A program made the position numbers and the translations under genes. 64,000 nucleotides of DNA from Betaproteobacteria bacterium (GTDB lineage: Bacteria; Pseudomonadota; Gammaproteobacteria; Burkholderiales; Rhodocyclaceae): assembly GCA_016709965.1 (NCBI GenBank), contig JADJLT010000001.1, positions 1,075,001 to 1,139,000 on the forward strand, written 5' to 3'. The notes beneath the pieces were generated by a model. It had not been told where the DNA came from. It saw only the letters and a list, made by a program, of their open reading frames with translations, and did no database searches. This document shows, in pieces, positions 35,369 through 43,638 of the stretch; within the stretch, counting starts at the first letter, position 1, and each line of letters begins with the position of its first letter.

Positions 35369-36025
35369 CTAGAACGGCATCACATTAAGGAAGAACCGTG
35401 CCAACCAACCCATGATCTGACCATCGCTAACCTGGCCGGACGATTTGTACTCGATCCGAGCGTCGGCAATCTTCGACGATTCGACAACGTTGAATGCATC
35501 GACAAAACTGGGATTAACCACGCCGGAAATGCGCACAAATTGCTGCTCACTACCGATTGCCACCTGCTTCTCTCCGGAAATCAACAAGTTGCCATTCGGC
35601 ATGACGTCGATCACGGTCACCGTCATGTTGCCGTTAAAGATATTATTGTTGGCTGCCTCACCTTTGCCACTGAAGGCATTGGCGCTTTGCGCATTAAGAT
35701 CGAGACCGAGCAACCCCTTGCCGGGCAAGCCGGTCAAGCCACTGACAGAAGCCGTGGCGACATTCGACTTATCAAGCTTGTTGTTGGATTTCGTTGAGGC
35801 GGTGGTGCTTTCCGTAATCTTGACAGTAATCGTATCGCCCACATAACGGGCCCGTCTGTCTTCGAACAAGGGGCGGCTGTTTGCTGCCTGATAGATCGCA
35901 CCATTGCCATTCGGCATATCAAAACGCGGCGATGGACGAGCCGTCATTGGCTGATGCACGTTGGTAGGTGGTACCGTCGAACATCCTGCGGTCAACAGTA
36001 AAAAAAGCAGAAAAATGAAATTCAT
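35369..36025 (-). CDS. flgH: flagellar L-ring lipoprotein FlgH
   Basis: 218 residues. The signal ends in the lipobox LTAGC (Cys at 15), and the mature part has the FlgH motifs VGDTITVKITEST and GNLLISGEKQVAIGSEQQFVR. It forms the outer-membrane ring with FlgI. It follows flgG by 9 bases. Confidence 0.96.
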   Translation of the reverse strand: MNFIFLLFLLLTAGCSTVPPTNVHQPMTARPSPRFDMPNGNGAIYQAANSRPLFEDRRARYVGDTITVKITESTTASTKSNNKLDKSNVATASVSGLTGLPGKGLLGLDLNAQSANAFSGKGEAANNNIFNGNMTVTVIDVMPNGNLLISGEKQVAIGSEQQFVRISGVVNPSFVDAFNVVESSKIADARIEYKSSGQVSDGQIMGWLARFFLNVMPF

Positions 36026-36034
36026 GACCTTACC

Positions 36035-36817
36035 TCACAGTTGCGTCAGACGCCCCAGCATGGCGTCGGAGGTAGAAATCACCTTGGAATTCAACTCGTA
36101 GGCACGCTGAGTCTGGATCATGGTCACCAACTCCTCCGCCACGTTGACATTGGAGGTTTCGACATAGCCTTGATTGACCGTACCGGCACCATTCGTTCCC
36201 GGCGTATTCGGCGTTGGCGTACCGCTGGCAGCAGTTTCCAGAAAGAGATTCTGACCGATGCTTTGCAAGCCAGCCGGATTGATGAAGGTTGCCAACTGGA
36301 TGCTGCCGATTTGCGTCGCGGCAGCCGTACCTGGCTGGGTCACTGAAACGGTCCCGTCCGTACCTATGCTGACCGACAAGGCGGTGGCCGGGATCGTGAT
36401 GTTGGGTTGAAGGGGGTAGCCGTCGGAAGTGACGATCTGCCCTTGGTTGTCCTTTTGAAACGACCCGTCGCGGGTATAACCTGTCGTCCCGTCCGGCAGC
36501 AATATCTGGAAAAACCCACTACCCTGCGCCGCCAAATCGAGCGCATTGTCAGTCTTCTGCAAATTGCCCTGCGTAAAAATATGCGCAGTAGCCACCGGGC
36601 GGACGCCGGTTCCAAGCTGAAGGCCGGTCGGAATCTGCGTCTGTTGCGACGACTGCGCACCGGGCTGCCTCAGGTTCTGATAAAGCAGATCCTCGAAGAC
36701 TGCGCGGGAGCGCTTGAAACCGTTGGTACTGACGTTGGCCAGATTATTGGAGATGACATCCAACTGGGTCTGTTGGGCATCCAGGCCGGTACGGGCAATC
36801 CACAGGGAACGAATCAT
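36035..36817 (-). CDS. flgG: distal rod protein FlgG
   Basis: 260 residues, the exact usual length. The rod signature MIRSLWIARTGLDAQQTQLD with SNNLANVSTNGFKR, the middle hook-like beta domain, and the C-terminal VNVAEELVTMIQTQRAYELN helix are all present. It is exported without a signal peptide, using FliK-independent class 1 export. It follows flgF by 13 bases. Confidence 0.97.
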   Translation of the reverse strand: MIRSLWIARTGLDAQQTQLDVISNNLANVSTNGFKRSRAVFEDLLYQNLRQPGAQSSQQTQIPTGLQLGTGVRPVATAHIFTQGNLQKTDNALDLAAQGSGFFQILLPDGTTGYTRDGSFQKDNQGQIVTSDGYPLQPNITIPATALSVSIGTDGTVSVTQPGTAAATQIGSIQLATFINPAGLQSIGQNLFLETAASGTPTPNTPGTNGAGTVNQGYVETSNVNVAEELVTMIQTQRAYELNSKVISTSDAMLGRLTQL

Positions 36818-36830
36818 GATTCAGGTCCTA

Positions 36831-37574
36831 TCAGGCACTCAGGGACAGCAATTGATCAGCGCGTTGAGCATTGGTGTCAGCGGTCTGCATCATCTTCATC
36901 TGCATTTCGAACTGGCGTGACAAGCTGATCAAATTCACCATGGCATCCGTCACATTCACGTTGCTGCCCTCCAACGTTCCGGGGGCCAGTTTGACATTCT
37001 GGTCGGCAGGCGCTGGCTGGTTGTCACGCATACGGAACAAGCCATCGCCACCGCGAACCATGTCGGCCTCCGGGGGATTGACCAGCTTGATCCGCCCAAC
37101 CGCATTGGCATTATTGGGCGTGCCAAAGGTAGGAACGATGGATACCGTGCCATCCGGCGCGATTTCAATCGTATTGTCGGGCGGAATATTGATCGGTCCA
37201 CCATCGCCGGCTACCGTCAGGCCACTCTTTGTTTGCAACAGTCCTGTGACATCCACATCCAGGCTACCTGCCCGGGTGTAGGCCTCGCTGCCATCCGGCA
37301 TCTGAACAGCAATCCAGCCCTTGCCATTGACCGCCACGTCGAGGTTGCGCCCGGAAAACATCAACGGACCCTGATCCATCACGTCACTGACCGACGCGTC
37401 GACCACAAACGCGCGCGTTGGCATGCCATCGCCCAGCACAGGCACCGCCCGAAAGCGATGCTCCTGTGCCTTGAAGCCAATGGTACTGGCGTTGGCCAGG
37501 TTATTTGCTGTCCCGGCCTGTTGCATGAAAACATGCTTGGCACCGGTCATTGCCGTGTAGATCAGGCGATCCAT
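36831..37574 (-). CDS. flgF: proximal rod protein FlgF
   Basis: 247 residues with the rod N-terminus (MDRLIYTAMTGAKHVFMQQA, NNLANASTIGFKAQ) and C-terminus (TDAMVNLISLSRQFEMQMKM). It builds the rod between FlgC/FlgB and FlgG. It lies between flgE and flgG. Confidence 0.96.
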   Translation of the reverse strand: MDRLIYTAMTGAKHVFMQQAGTANNLANASTIGFKAQEHRFRAVPVLGDGMPTRAFVVDASVSDVMDQGPLMFSGRNLDVAVNGKGWIAVQMPDGSEAYTRAGSLDVDVTGLLQTKSGLTVAGDGGPINIPPDNTIEIAPDGTVSIVPTFGTPNNANAVGRIKLVNPPEADMVRGGDGLFRMRDNQPAPADQNVKLAPGTLEGSNVNVTDAMVNLISLSRQFEMQMKMMQTADTNAQRADQLLSLSA

Positions 37575-37595
37575 GTCAGTGACTCAGCGGGTCAT

Positions 37596-38927
37596 TTAAC
37601 GAAGATTGACCAACGTCTGCATGATCTGGTCCTGCGTCTTGATCGACTGCGCATTAGCCTGGTAGTTGCGCTGCTGCGTAATCAGGTTAACCAGTTCGGC
37701 GGTCAGATCAACATTGGACTCTTCAACAGACGAGGAGGTCAAAACGCCCAGATTAGAAGTATTTGGGGCACCAACCAGCGCCGGACCGGACGTTGAGGTT
37801 TCGCTCCACTGATTGTTACCAAGCGCCTGCAAGCCATTGGGATTGGTGAAGTTCGCCAGCACTACCTGGCCTTGGGCAAAAGTCTGACCATTGCTATAGC
37901 GGCCTTGCACGATGCCGTCAGCACCGACCGACAAGCCGACCAGGTGCCCTGCGGCGTAGCCGTCCTGCTCCAGGCGGTTGGTGCCAAAGGCGCTACCGAA
38001 CTGTGTCGTGCCGGTAAAGTCGAGCGTGAATGTCTGTGGAGAGAGCGAACCATTACCCAAAGGCTGGCCGCTACTCTTCATCACATTCAGCATATCCACA
38101 GTAACCGTCATCGGACTGGAAGTTAGCTTTCCGTAGGAATCAAATTGCAGCAGGCCAATCGGACCCTGGCCTGCTGGGGCTTGAGTCGTCGACGACACAT
38201 TCTGATTGGTTGTGCCATCGACATTCGAATAAACCGCCCACTCTCCCGCATTCGCTGTCTTGCGGAAATAGAAAGTCTGGGTATGCGCATTGCCCAAGGT
38301 GTCGTAAATGGACAGCGCCGTCGAGTAGTTATAACTTAGCGGATCGGGCGCAAAGGCCGTGGCGGAGCCGGCAGCACCACCATCGTTCAACGCGGTGGTC
38401 GGCTCCGTCTTACGAGAATCAAGATTCAGGCTCGCTTTGACGCCATTGAAGGTGCTGCTGGAATTCAAGCCGGTCGCCTGAGGCGACAGGTCGGATGCGG
38501 AGATCTGAATTGGCGACGGTGTAGAAGGAATAACGATGCCTGACTGAGCTGCATAGCCAGTTAGCTTCATCCCTTGGTCGTTGATCACGTAGCCATTTTT
38601 GTCCAGATGGAACTGACCATTACGCGAATATGTCGTCGCGCCGTTCTGATCCATGCGGAAGAAACCGGCGCCATTGATCGAAATATCCAGCGGATTATTC
38701 GTCGAGGTGATATTGCCTTGGGTAAATTGCTGCTGGATCGCCGAGAGATTGACACCGATGCCGATCTGACTGGAACCCGCGCCGGCCAATGAGGCCGCAT
38801 ACACATCGCCAAAGTGAGCGACCGAAGACTTGTAGCCAACGGTGCTGGAGTTGGCGATATTGTGGCTGGTCGCGTCAATTGCCTTGGAGGCGCCATTCAG
38901 ACCGCTCAATGCTTGCTGGAATGCCAT
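37596..38927 (-). CDS. flgE: flagellar hook protein FlgE
   Basis: 443 residues. The hook N-terminal motif MAFQQALSGLNGASKAIDAT with SHNIANSSTVGYK, a large beta-rich middle forming the hook surface domains (about 90-380), and the C-terminus ESNVDLTAELVNLITQQRNY are present. Its length is in the normal range of 400-450. It polymerises under the FlgD cap to a length set by FliK. Confidence 0.97.
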   Translation of the reverse strand: MAFQQALSGLNGASKAIDATSHNIANSSTVGYKSSVAHFGDVYAASLAGAGSSQIGIGVNLSAIQQQFTQGNITSTNNPLDISINGAGFFRMDQNGATTYSRNGQFHLDKNGYVINDQGMKLTGYAAQSGIVIPSTPSPIQISASDLSPQATGLNSSSTFNGVKASLNLDSRKTEPTTALNDGGAAGSATAFAPDPLSYNYSTALSIYDTLGNAHTQTFYFRKTANAGEWAVYSNVDGTTNQNVSSTTQAPAGQGPIGLLQFDSYGKLTSSPMTVTVDMLNVMKSSGQPLGNGSLSPQTFTLDFTGTTQFGSAFGTNRLEQDGYAAGHLVGLSVGADGIVQGRYSNGQTFAQGQVVLANFTNPNGLQALGNNQWSETSTSGPALVGAPNTSNLGVLTSSSVEESNVDLTAELVNLITQQRNYQANAQSIKTQDQIMQTLVNLR

Positions 38928-38938
38928 TTTCTAAACCC

Positions 38939-39619
38939 TCACAGAATTTGCTGGACGTCCTTGAAGGCAACATCGCCCAAGGCACCAAGATCAAGGACGA
39001 AACCACCATTGCTTCTAGCAACAGCAGAAACCGTGCCAATTTTCATGGCTGTCGCGGTGACCGTGTTGCTGCCCGCCGAGGCATCAACCGTAAAGGTGTA
39101 GTTACCGTCAGCCAGCGTATTGCCGCTTGCATCCTTGCCATCCCACACAAAATAGAAACTGCCAGCATCCTTGGCGCCCAGGTTTTCGGTCTGCACTACC
39201 TTGCCGGTGGCATCCTTGATATTCAAGGTCACAGTATCGGCTGCCATATCGAGCAGAGCGCCGCCATAGGCCTTGCTGCCGGAGAGCGGCAAAGCATTGC
39301 CGGCCACCATCACATTTTTGCCGATGATGCCTGCCGCCTGCAGACCCTGCGTTTCGTTGTAGCCGGACAGAAGATCTGTCAGCGTGGAATTAAGCTTTTC
39401 GATGCCGGTAACGGTATTCAACTGAGCCAGTTGCGTCGTGATCTGAGCGTTGTCCATCGGGTTGAGCGGATCTTGGTTCTGGATCTGAGTTATCAACAAC
39501 GTCAGGAATTTGTTTTCCGCAGCCGCTGCCGTGCTCGAAGTCGAGGACTTGGTGGTGCCATTGATCGACGCAAAAACATCCGCTGCGGTCGTCGAAGTGG
39601 TATTTGTAACGCTAGCCAT
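38939..39619 (-). CDS. flgD: hook cap protein FlgD
   Basis: 226 residues. The N-terminal NKFLTLLITQIQNQDPLNPM segment is the FlgD signature, followed by a beta domain (about 105-190) of FLgD-Tudor/Ig type with AGSFYFVWDGKDASGNTLADG. It caps the growing hook. Two tandem ATGs begin the frame; the second (39619) has the better spacing to AGGAG. Confidence 0.95.
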   Translation of the reverse strand: MASVTNTTSTTAADVFASINGTTKSSTSSTAAAAENKFLTLLITQIQNQDPLNPMDNAQITTQLAQLNTVTGIEKLNSTLTDLLSGYNETQGLQAAGIIGKNVMVAGNALPLSGSKAYGGALLDMAADTVTLNIKDATGKVVQTENLGAKDAGSFYFVWDGKDASGNTLADGNYTFTVDASAGSNTVTATAMKIGTVSAVARSNGGFVLDLGALGDVAFKDVQQIL

Positions 39620-39632
39620 CATCGTCTCCTAG

Positions 39633-40046
39633 TTAACCTTGACCGATCTGCAAGGTGCGCAGCATCATGGTCTTGGCGGTATTCATTACCTCGACGTTCG
39701 TTTGATAGGAACGCGAGGCGGAAATCATGTTCGTCATTTCATCGACCACATTGACATTGGGGAAGGCCACATAGCCCTTCTCGTCTGCAGCAGGATTTTT
39801 GGGGTCGTAGACGAGCCGGGGTGGCGAGGCATCTTCGACCACCTGCCGCACACGAACGCCTTTCGACATTTCGCCGGCACCTCCCATTGGCGTCGCCTCG
39901 AAAACTACCTGCTTGGAGCGATAAGGCTTTCCATCAGAAGAAATTACGCTGTCGGCATTTGCCAGGTTGGAAGCCACGGTATTCAGGCGCATCGACTGCG
40001 CTGTCATGGCGCTGGATGAAACCTGGAAGACATTGAAAAGACTCAT
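39633..40046 (-). CDS. flgC: proximal rod protein FlgC
   Basis: 137 residues, normal length. N-terminus MSLFNVFQVSSSAMTAQSMR with NTVASNLANADSVIS, and C-terminus PNVNVVDEMTNMISASRSYQ, the FlgC signature. It forms the proximal rod with FlgB and FlgF. Confidence 0.97.
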   Translation of the reverse strand: MSLFNVFQVSSSAMTAQSMRLNTVASNLANADSVISSDGKPYRSKQVVFEATPMGGAGEMSKGVRVRQVVEDASPPRLVYDPKNPAADEKGYVAFPNVNVVDEMTNMISASRSYQTNVEVMNTAKTMMLRTLQIGQG

Positions 40047-40055
40047 GATGGCTCC

Positions 40056-40466
40056 TTAGCTCGACGTCGAGGCAAGCGCACTGCGCACGCCTTTGAACTG
40101 CTCGCTGATCAATTGCGTAAGAATCTGATATTGCAGTGCATTTTCAGTGATGTTTGAACGCTCGACATCCATGTCAACGGTATTACCATCGACCGCCGAC
40201 TGAACGTCTGCCCGATACATGAGCGAAGCGGGTCCGCCGTTGCCGGCGCCATCCATATGACCAGCAGAGGTGCGCGCCAATTCGACACCACCCGCCGTCA
40301 AGTTTCCTGACATGGCGTTACGCATTGCGCCTTCGAAACTGAAATCACGCGCCTTGTAATTCGGCGTGTCCGCATTCGCGATGTTGGATGCCAGAACTTG
40401 ATGACGCTGCGTGCGCAGGTTCATCGCCTGACTGAGAACTGAAATTTTCTGTTCGAGACTTGCCAT
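40056..40466 (-). CDS. flgB: proximal rod protein FlgB
   Basis: 136 residues starting at MASLEQKISVLSQAMNLRTQ, with SNIANADTPNYKARDFSFEG, the FlgB signature. The longer frame upstream is not supported, since GGAG precedes the ATG at 40466. It is the first gene of the flgBCDEFGHIJKL-lipoprotein run and has a sigma-54-type site 31 bases upstream. Confidence 0.96.
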   Translation of the reverse strand: MASLEQKISVLSQAMNLRTQRHQVLASNIANADTPNYKARDFSFEGAMRNAMSGNLTAGGVELARTSAGHMDGAGNGGPASLMYRADVQSAVDGNTVDMDVERSNITENALQYQILTQLISEQFKGVRSALASTSS

Positions 40467-40496
40467 CGTTCGCTCCATCAATATGGAGAACATTTA

Positions 40497-40511
40497 GCAC
40501 AGTCCATGCCA
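40497..40511 (-). promoter_or_regulatory. sigma-54 promoter of the flgB operon
   Basis: On the minus strand TGGCATGGACTGTGC carries a full TGGC -24 core and GTGC at -12, with GG and GC ten bases apart. It is 31 bases before the flgB ATG. Confidence 0.6.
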
Positions 40512-40551
40512 CGCCTTGAAAAGGTGCTTTCACGCACAAACCGGCAAATGC

Positions 40552-40607
40552 TCAGGCAAAACTTGCCGGAATGTGCCCTGCTGATGTCGCGATCAGGCAA
40601 AATATGC
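40552..40607. repeat. repeated TCAGGCAAAA elements between flgA and flgB
   Basis: The 10-mer TCAGGCAAAA, followed by a TGC three to five bases later, occurs at 40552-40561 and 40593-40602, 41 bases apart. The first lies in an inverted repeat GGCAAAACTTGCC. They lie 40-100 bases upstream of the flgB -24/-12 site, where an activator such as FleR would bind, and also just before the flgA start. Confidence 0.4.
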
Positions 40608-41287
40608 AAATGTTCATTCGCATCATCTTGTTGTTTCTTTTTCTGGCGTCAAGCCTCCTAGCATACGCAGCGGAGACCGATCTCGTTCTCGACACGGCAG
40701 AGCGCTACGTTCGCCTGCAATCGCAGGGCATGTCCGGCCAAGTCAAAATCACAATGGGGAAACTGGACGTCAGTCGCCTGCCCCCCTGTAGCGCGCACGA
40801 AGCTTTCTCGCCACCGGGGGCCCGACTGAGGGGCAGGAGCCATGTCGGTGTTCGCTGTCTGGGGCCGAACATCTGGAGCGTTTATGTCCCAGTGAATATT
40901 TCGGTCATCGGTAACTACGTGACAACCAGCCGCCCCCTGAGCGCCGGCCAGACACTCAGCGCCACTGATCTGACAACCTTGTCAGGCGACCTAACCAGCC
41001 AACCTACCGGCGTCGTCATCGATCCGCAAAAGGCAATCGGGAAAACCTTACGCAATTCGCTGGGCGCTGGCCAGCCCTTGCGTACAGACCAGTTGCTCGC
41101 GCCATTGGTTATCCGCCAAGGCCAAACCGTCAATGTCATCTCTAAAGGTTCCGGTTTTACCGTCAGCGCCGAGGGTAAAGCATTGAACAACGCGGCAGAA
41201 GGGCAGCTCGCACAAATTCGCATGAATTCTGGACAAACGCTTACTGGTGTCGCCAATGCAGACGGTAGTGTAGAAATTTCTTTTTAA
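40604..41287 (+). CDS. flgA: P-ring assembly chaperone FlgA
   Basis: 227 residues with a Sec signal peptide (about 1-22, ending AYA), a divergent N-terminal half and the C-terminal SAF domain (about 105-227: RPLSAGQTLSATDLTT, and RQGQTVNVISKGSGFTVSAEGK). FlgA helps FlgI fold in the periplasm. The start at 40604 is chosen because it gives a clean signal peptide; an ATG two codons later is equally possible, and no strong ribosome-binding site is seen. It is divergent from flgB. Confidence 0.93.
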   Translation: MQMFIRIILLFLFLASSLLAYAAETDLVLDTAERYVRLQSQGMSGQVKITMGKLDVSRLPPCSAHEAFSPPGARLRGRSHVGVRCLGPNIWSVYVPVNISVIGNYVTTSRPLSAGQTLSATDLTTLSGDLTSQPTGVVIDPQKAIGKTLRNSLGAGQPLRTDQLLAPLVIRQGQTVNVISKGSGFTVSAEGKALNNAAEGQLAQIRMNSGQTLTGVANADGSVEISF

Positions 41288-41290
41288 AGC

Positions 41291-41317
41291 TAAAGTTCTA
41301 CCTGAAGCAGCCGTTAA
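41291..41317 (+). promoter_or_regulatory. sigma-28 (FliA) promoter of flgM
   Basis: TAAAGTTC at 41291-41298, 11-base spacer, GCCGTTAA at 41310-41317, the same elements as before fliC. It starts three bases after the flgA stop and 34 bases before the flgM ATG. It gives FlgM a FliA-dependent source and so a feedback loop. Confidence 0.87.
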
Positions 41318-41351
41318 TCTGTTCAAGCCCTAAAGTTTTGAGAAGATCATC

Positions 41352-41636
41352 ATGAAGATCGATAGCACTTACAAGCCAGCGACATCAGCCATCTCGCCCA
41401 AGCCGGCAACAACCCAATCTTCCATGCCCACAGCGGCACAGGATGAGGTCAGTCTTAGCAAACTGGCTGGCACGCTACAATCAGGCGAACATCCGCCGAT
41501 CAACATGGCACGCATTCAGGAAATCAAGCAGGCGATTTCAGAAGGCCGCTTCAAGATCAATCCGGAAGCAATCGCCGACCGACTGATAGAGTCAAGCCGC
41601 GAACTGCTCAACAGTAGCAAACAGCGCCAGGCATGA
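41352..41636 (+). CDS. flgM: anti-sigma-28 factor FlgM
   Basis: 94 residues. The disordered N-terminal half is Pro/Thr/Ser-rich, and the C-terminal half (about 35-94) has the FliA-binding helices: NMARIQEIKQAISEGRFKI then NPEAIADRLIESSRELL. FlgM holds FliA until the hook is finished, then is exported. It has its own FliA promoter and overlaps flgN in ATGA. Confidence 0.95.
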   Translation: MKIDSTYKPATSAISPKPATTQSSMPTAAQDEVSLSKLAGTLQSGEHPPINMARIQEIKQAISEGRFKINPEAIADRLIESSRELLNSSKQRQA

Positions 41637-42103
41637 CGTCTGCTGTTGCGGCCATTATCGAACGGGAAATTGAACAGGTTTCCCGATTCATATCGATCCT
41701 GAATGAAGAACAGGATGCGCTAAAACGGGGTGAGGTCGCGGCGCTTTCCGATCTAATTTCCCGCAAAACCCCACTGGTTGAATCACTAAACGCGCTTGAA
41801 AACGAACGCCTTGTAGCCCTTGACTTGCCATCTGCTGAAACCGGGGCTGGCATTATGGATACTTGGCTGGCAATTAACAGCAAGGACAGCCTTGCTGCGG
41901 TCAACTGGAAAAAACTGCTTAATTTCGCAAATGAAGCCAAGACCTTGCATGAGCTCAATGCGCAGCTGGTCGACATGCATCTTCGCCAGACATCGGAAAT
42001 TTTGTCCATTCTGACCGCCCAACCCGAAGGCGCGACAACCCTTTACGGTAGTAGCGGCCAAACCCTGCCAGCCACTGGTAGCCGAATTGTCGATTCGGCC
42101 TGA
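41633..42103 (+). CDS. flgN: flagellar chaperone FlgN
   Basis: 156 residues, mostly helical, with the FlgN N-terminal coiled region IEREIEQVSRFISILNEEQD and a Thr/Ser-rich tail. FlgN is the export chaperone for FlgK and FlgL. The start overlaps the flgM stop by four bases. It converges on motD with 9 bases between the stops. Confidence 0.92.
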   Translation: MTSAVAAIIEREIEQVSRFISILNEEQDALKRGEVAALSDLISRKTPLVESLNALENERLVALDLPSAETGAGIMDTWLAINSKDSLAAVNWKKLLNFANEAKTLHELNAQLVDMHLRQTSEILSILTAQPEGATTLYGSSGQTLPATGSRIVDSA

Positions 42104-42112
42104 TTTGCTGTT

Positions 42113-42898
42113 CTAGCCCCCTGCCGGGCGGGCGTCCTTGAGCTCGGTCGGTTCCTCTGGGCGATTCGAATCAATCTGAATACTGACCCGGCGATTTCTT
42201 GCCCGTCCCTCAATCGTAGTATTTGTTTCCAGCGGACGCGTTTCGCCATAACCAATAGCAGTCAGGCGCTCCGCGCCAACGCCGCCATCGTTGAACAAAC
42301 GCAATACGCTGGTCGCCCGCATGGCTGACAATTCCCAATTCGATGGAAATTGTGGCGTCGCAATCGGCACGTTGTCGGTATGGCCTTCAATGGTAATCGG
42401 GAAGTCCGAAGCTGCCAGCACCTTGGCGATGGCCAACATGGCATTTACGGACGCTGGTTCCAGCTTTGCCTGTCCGGCCGGAAAAAGAATACTGTCATTG
42501 ATTTCAATGGTAACGCCACGACTGGTTTCCAGCAGTCGCACCTTCCCCTGAGCAACCAATGGCTGCAAAGCCTCCATGATGTCGTTGGCGACATTTTTCA
42601 TTTTTTGCCGCTGTTCGGTTTTTTTCAGGTCAGCCAGCCTGTCCGGCTTGACTATCGGCTTTACCGGCAGCAGCGGCGCCCCCTGAATTACGGCAATGGG
42701 AGGCCCTCCCGGTTGCCCTGTCACATTCTTGAACGCGTTGGTCAACGAGTTCGACAGGACCTTGTACTTGCCCTCATTAACCGACGATATCGCGTACATG
42801 ACGACAAAAAATGCGAACAACAGGGTAATGAAGTCAGCGTAGGAAACTAGCCAGCGATCGTGGTTTTCAGGTTCCTCTTCGCGGCGCTTGCGGGCCAT
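42113..42898 (-). CDS. motD: flagellar stator protein MotD (MotB type)
   Basis: 261 residues. A single membrane helix (about 16-37) carries the essential proton-site aspartate in WLVSYADFITLLFAF. A plug and linker follow, then the OmpA-type peptidoglycan-binding domain (about 115-245) with TIEGHTDNVPIATPQFPSNW and ELSAMRATSVL. It pairs with MotC. Residues of the ion channel fit a proton-driven motor. The start overlaps the motC stop. Confidence 0.94.
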   Translation of the reverse strand: MARKRREEEPENHDRWLVSYADFITLLFAFFVVMYAISSVNEGKYKVLSNSLTNAFKNVTGQPGGPPIAVIQGAPLLPVKPIVKPDRLADLKKTEQRQKMKNVANDIMEALQPLVAQGKVRLLETSRGVTIEINDSILFPAGQAKLEPASVNAMLAIAKVLAASDFPITIEGHTDNVPIATPQFPSNWELSAMRATSVLRLFNDGGVGAERLTAIGYGETRPLETNTTIEGRARNRRVSIQIDSNRPEEPTELKDARPAGG

Positions 42899-43638
42899 CA
42901 GTGCAAATAACCTTTCAGACGACCTTCGATGATCCGGGGATTGTCACCCACAGCAATTCCGACCAGCCCGTCAATCAACATTTCCCGGGATGAGACCATG
43001 CGCGTCACGTAGTACTTGAGCTTGGCGGCAATCGGCAAGTAAACAAGATTTGCCAAGCCGACACCATAGATGGTCGCCACGAAGGCGACCGCAATCCCGC
43101 TTCCCAGCTTGGTAGGATCTGACAGATTTTCCATCACATGAATCAAACCCATGACAGCCCCGAGAATACCGATCGTTGGCGAGTATCCGCCCGCAGCATC
43201 CCAGATTTTCGCAGACTGGCGCCATTCGTCTTCAAACGTATTGATTTCCACTTCAAGGAGTTCGCGAATGCGCTCGGGATCGGCGCCATCCACCAACAAC
43301 TGAAGGCCTTTGCGCGCAAACTCATCCTTGATGGCGGGAATATAATTTTCCAGGGCCAGAAGACCTTCACGTCGAGAAACCTGGCTCCAGTTCAGAATCT
43401 GATCGATCAGACGCTTCTGCTCGATGACCGGCGGAACCCAGACCCACTTTGCCATTTTCAGGCCGCGCCTGAAAATGTGTATGGGACTCTGCAACAATAC
43501 TGCGCCCAACGTCCCCCCCAACACGATCAACAGTGCGGTGGGTTGAACCAGCGAGCCTGCATTGCCGCCTTCCAGATACTGGCCGCCAATGATCGCGAAA
43601 ACGCTGATCGCCAAACCGGCCAGACTTATTTTATCCAC
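42898..43638 (-). CDS. motC: flagellar stator protein MotC (MotA type)
   Basis: 246 residues with four membrane segments and the cytoplasmic loop (about 55-165) carrying charged residues that face FliG. The GGYSPTIGILGAVMGLIHVM segment contains the proline-containing MotA signature. The start is GTG at 43638, just before the fliA stop, because GGAGAAGG lies 3-10 bases upstream; an in-frame ATG 42 bases earlier would overlap fliA heavily. It forms the second-type stator with MotD. Confidence 0.93.
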   Translation of the reverse strand: MDKISLAGLAISVFAIIGGQYLEGGNAGSLVQPTALLIVLGGTLGAVLLQSPIHIFRRGLKMAKWVWVPPVIEQKRLIDQILNWSQVSRREGLLALENYIPAIKDEFARKGLQLLVDGADPERIRELLEVEINTFEDEWRQSAKIWDAAGGYSPTIGILGAVMGLIHVMENLSDPTKLGSGIAVAFVATIYGVGLANLVYLPIAAKLKYYVTRMVSSREMLIDGLVGIAVGDNPRIIEGRLKGYLH

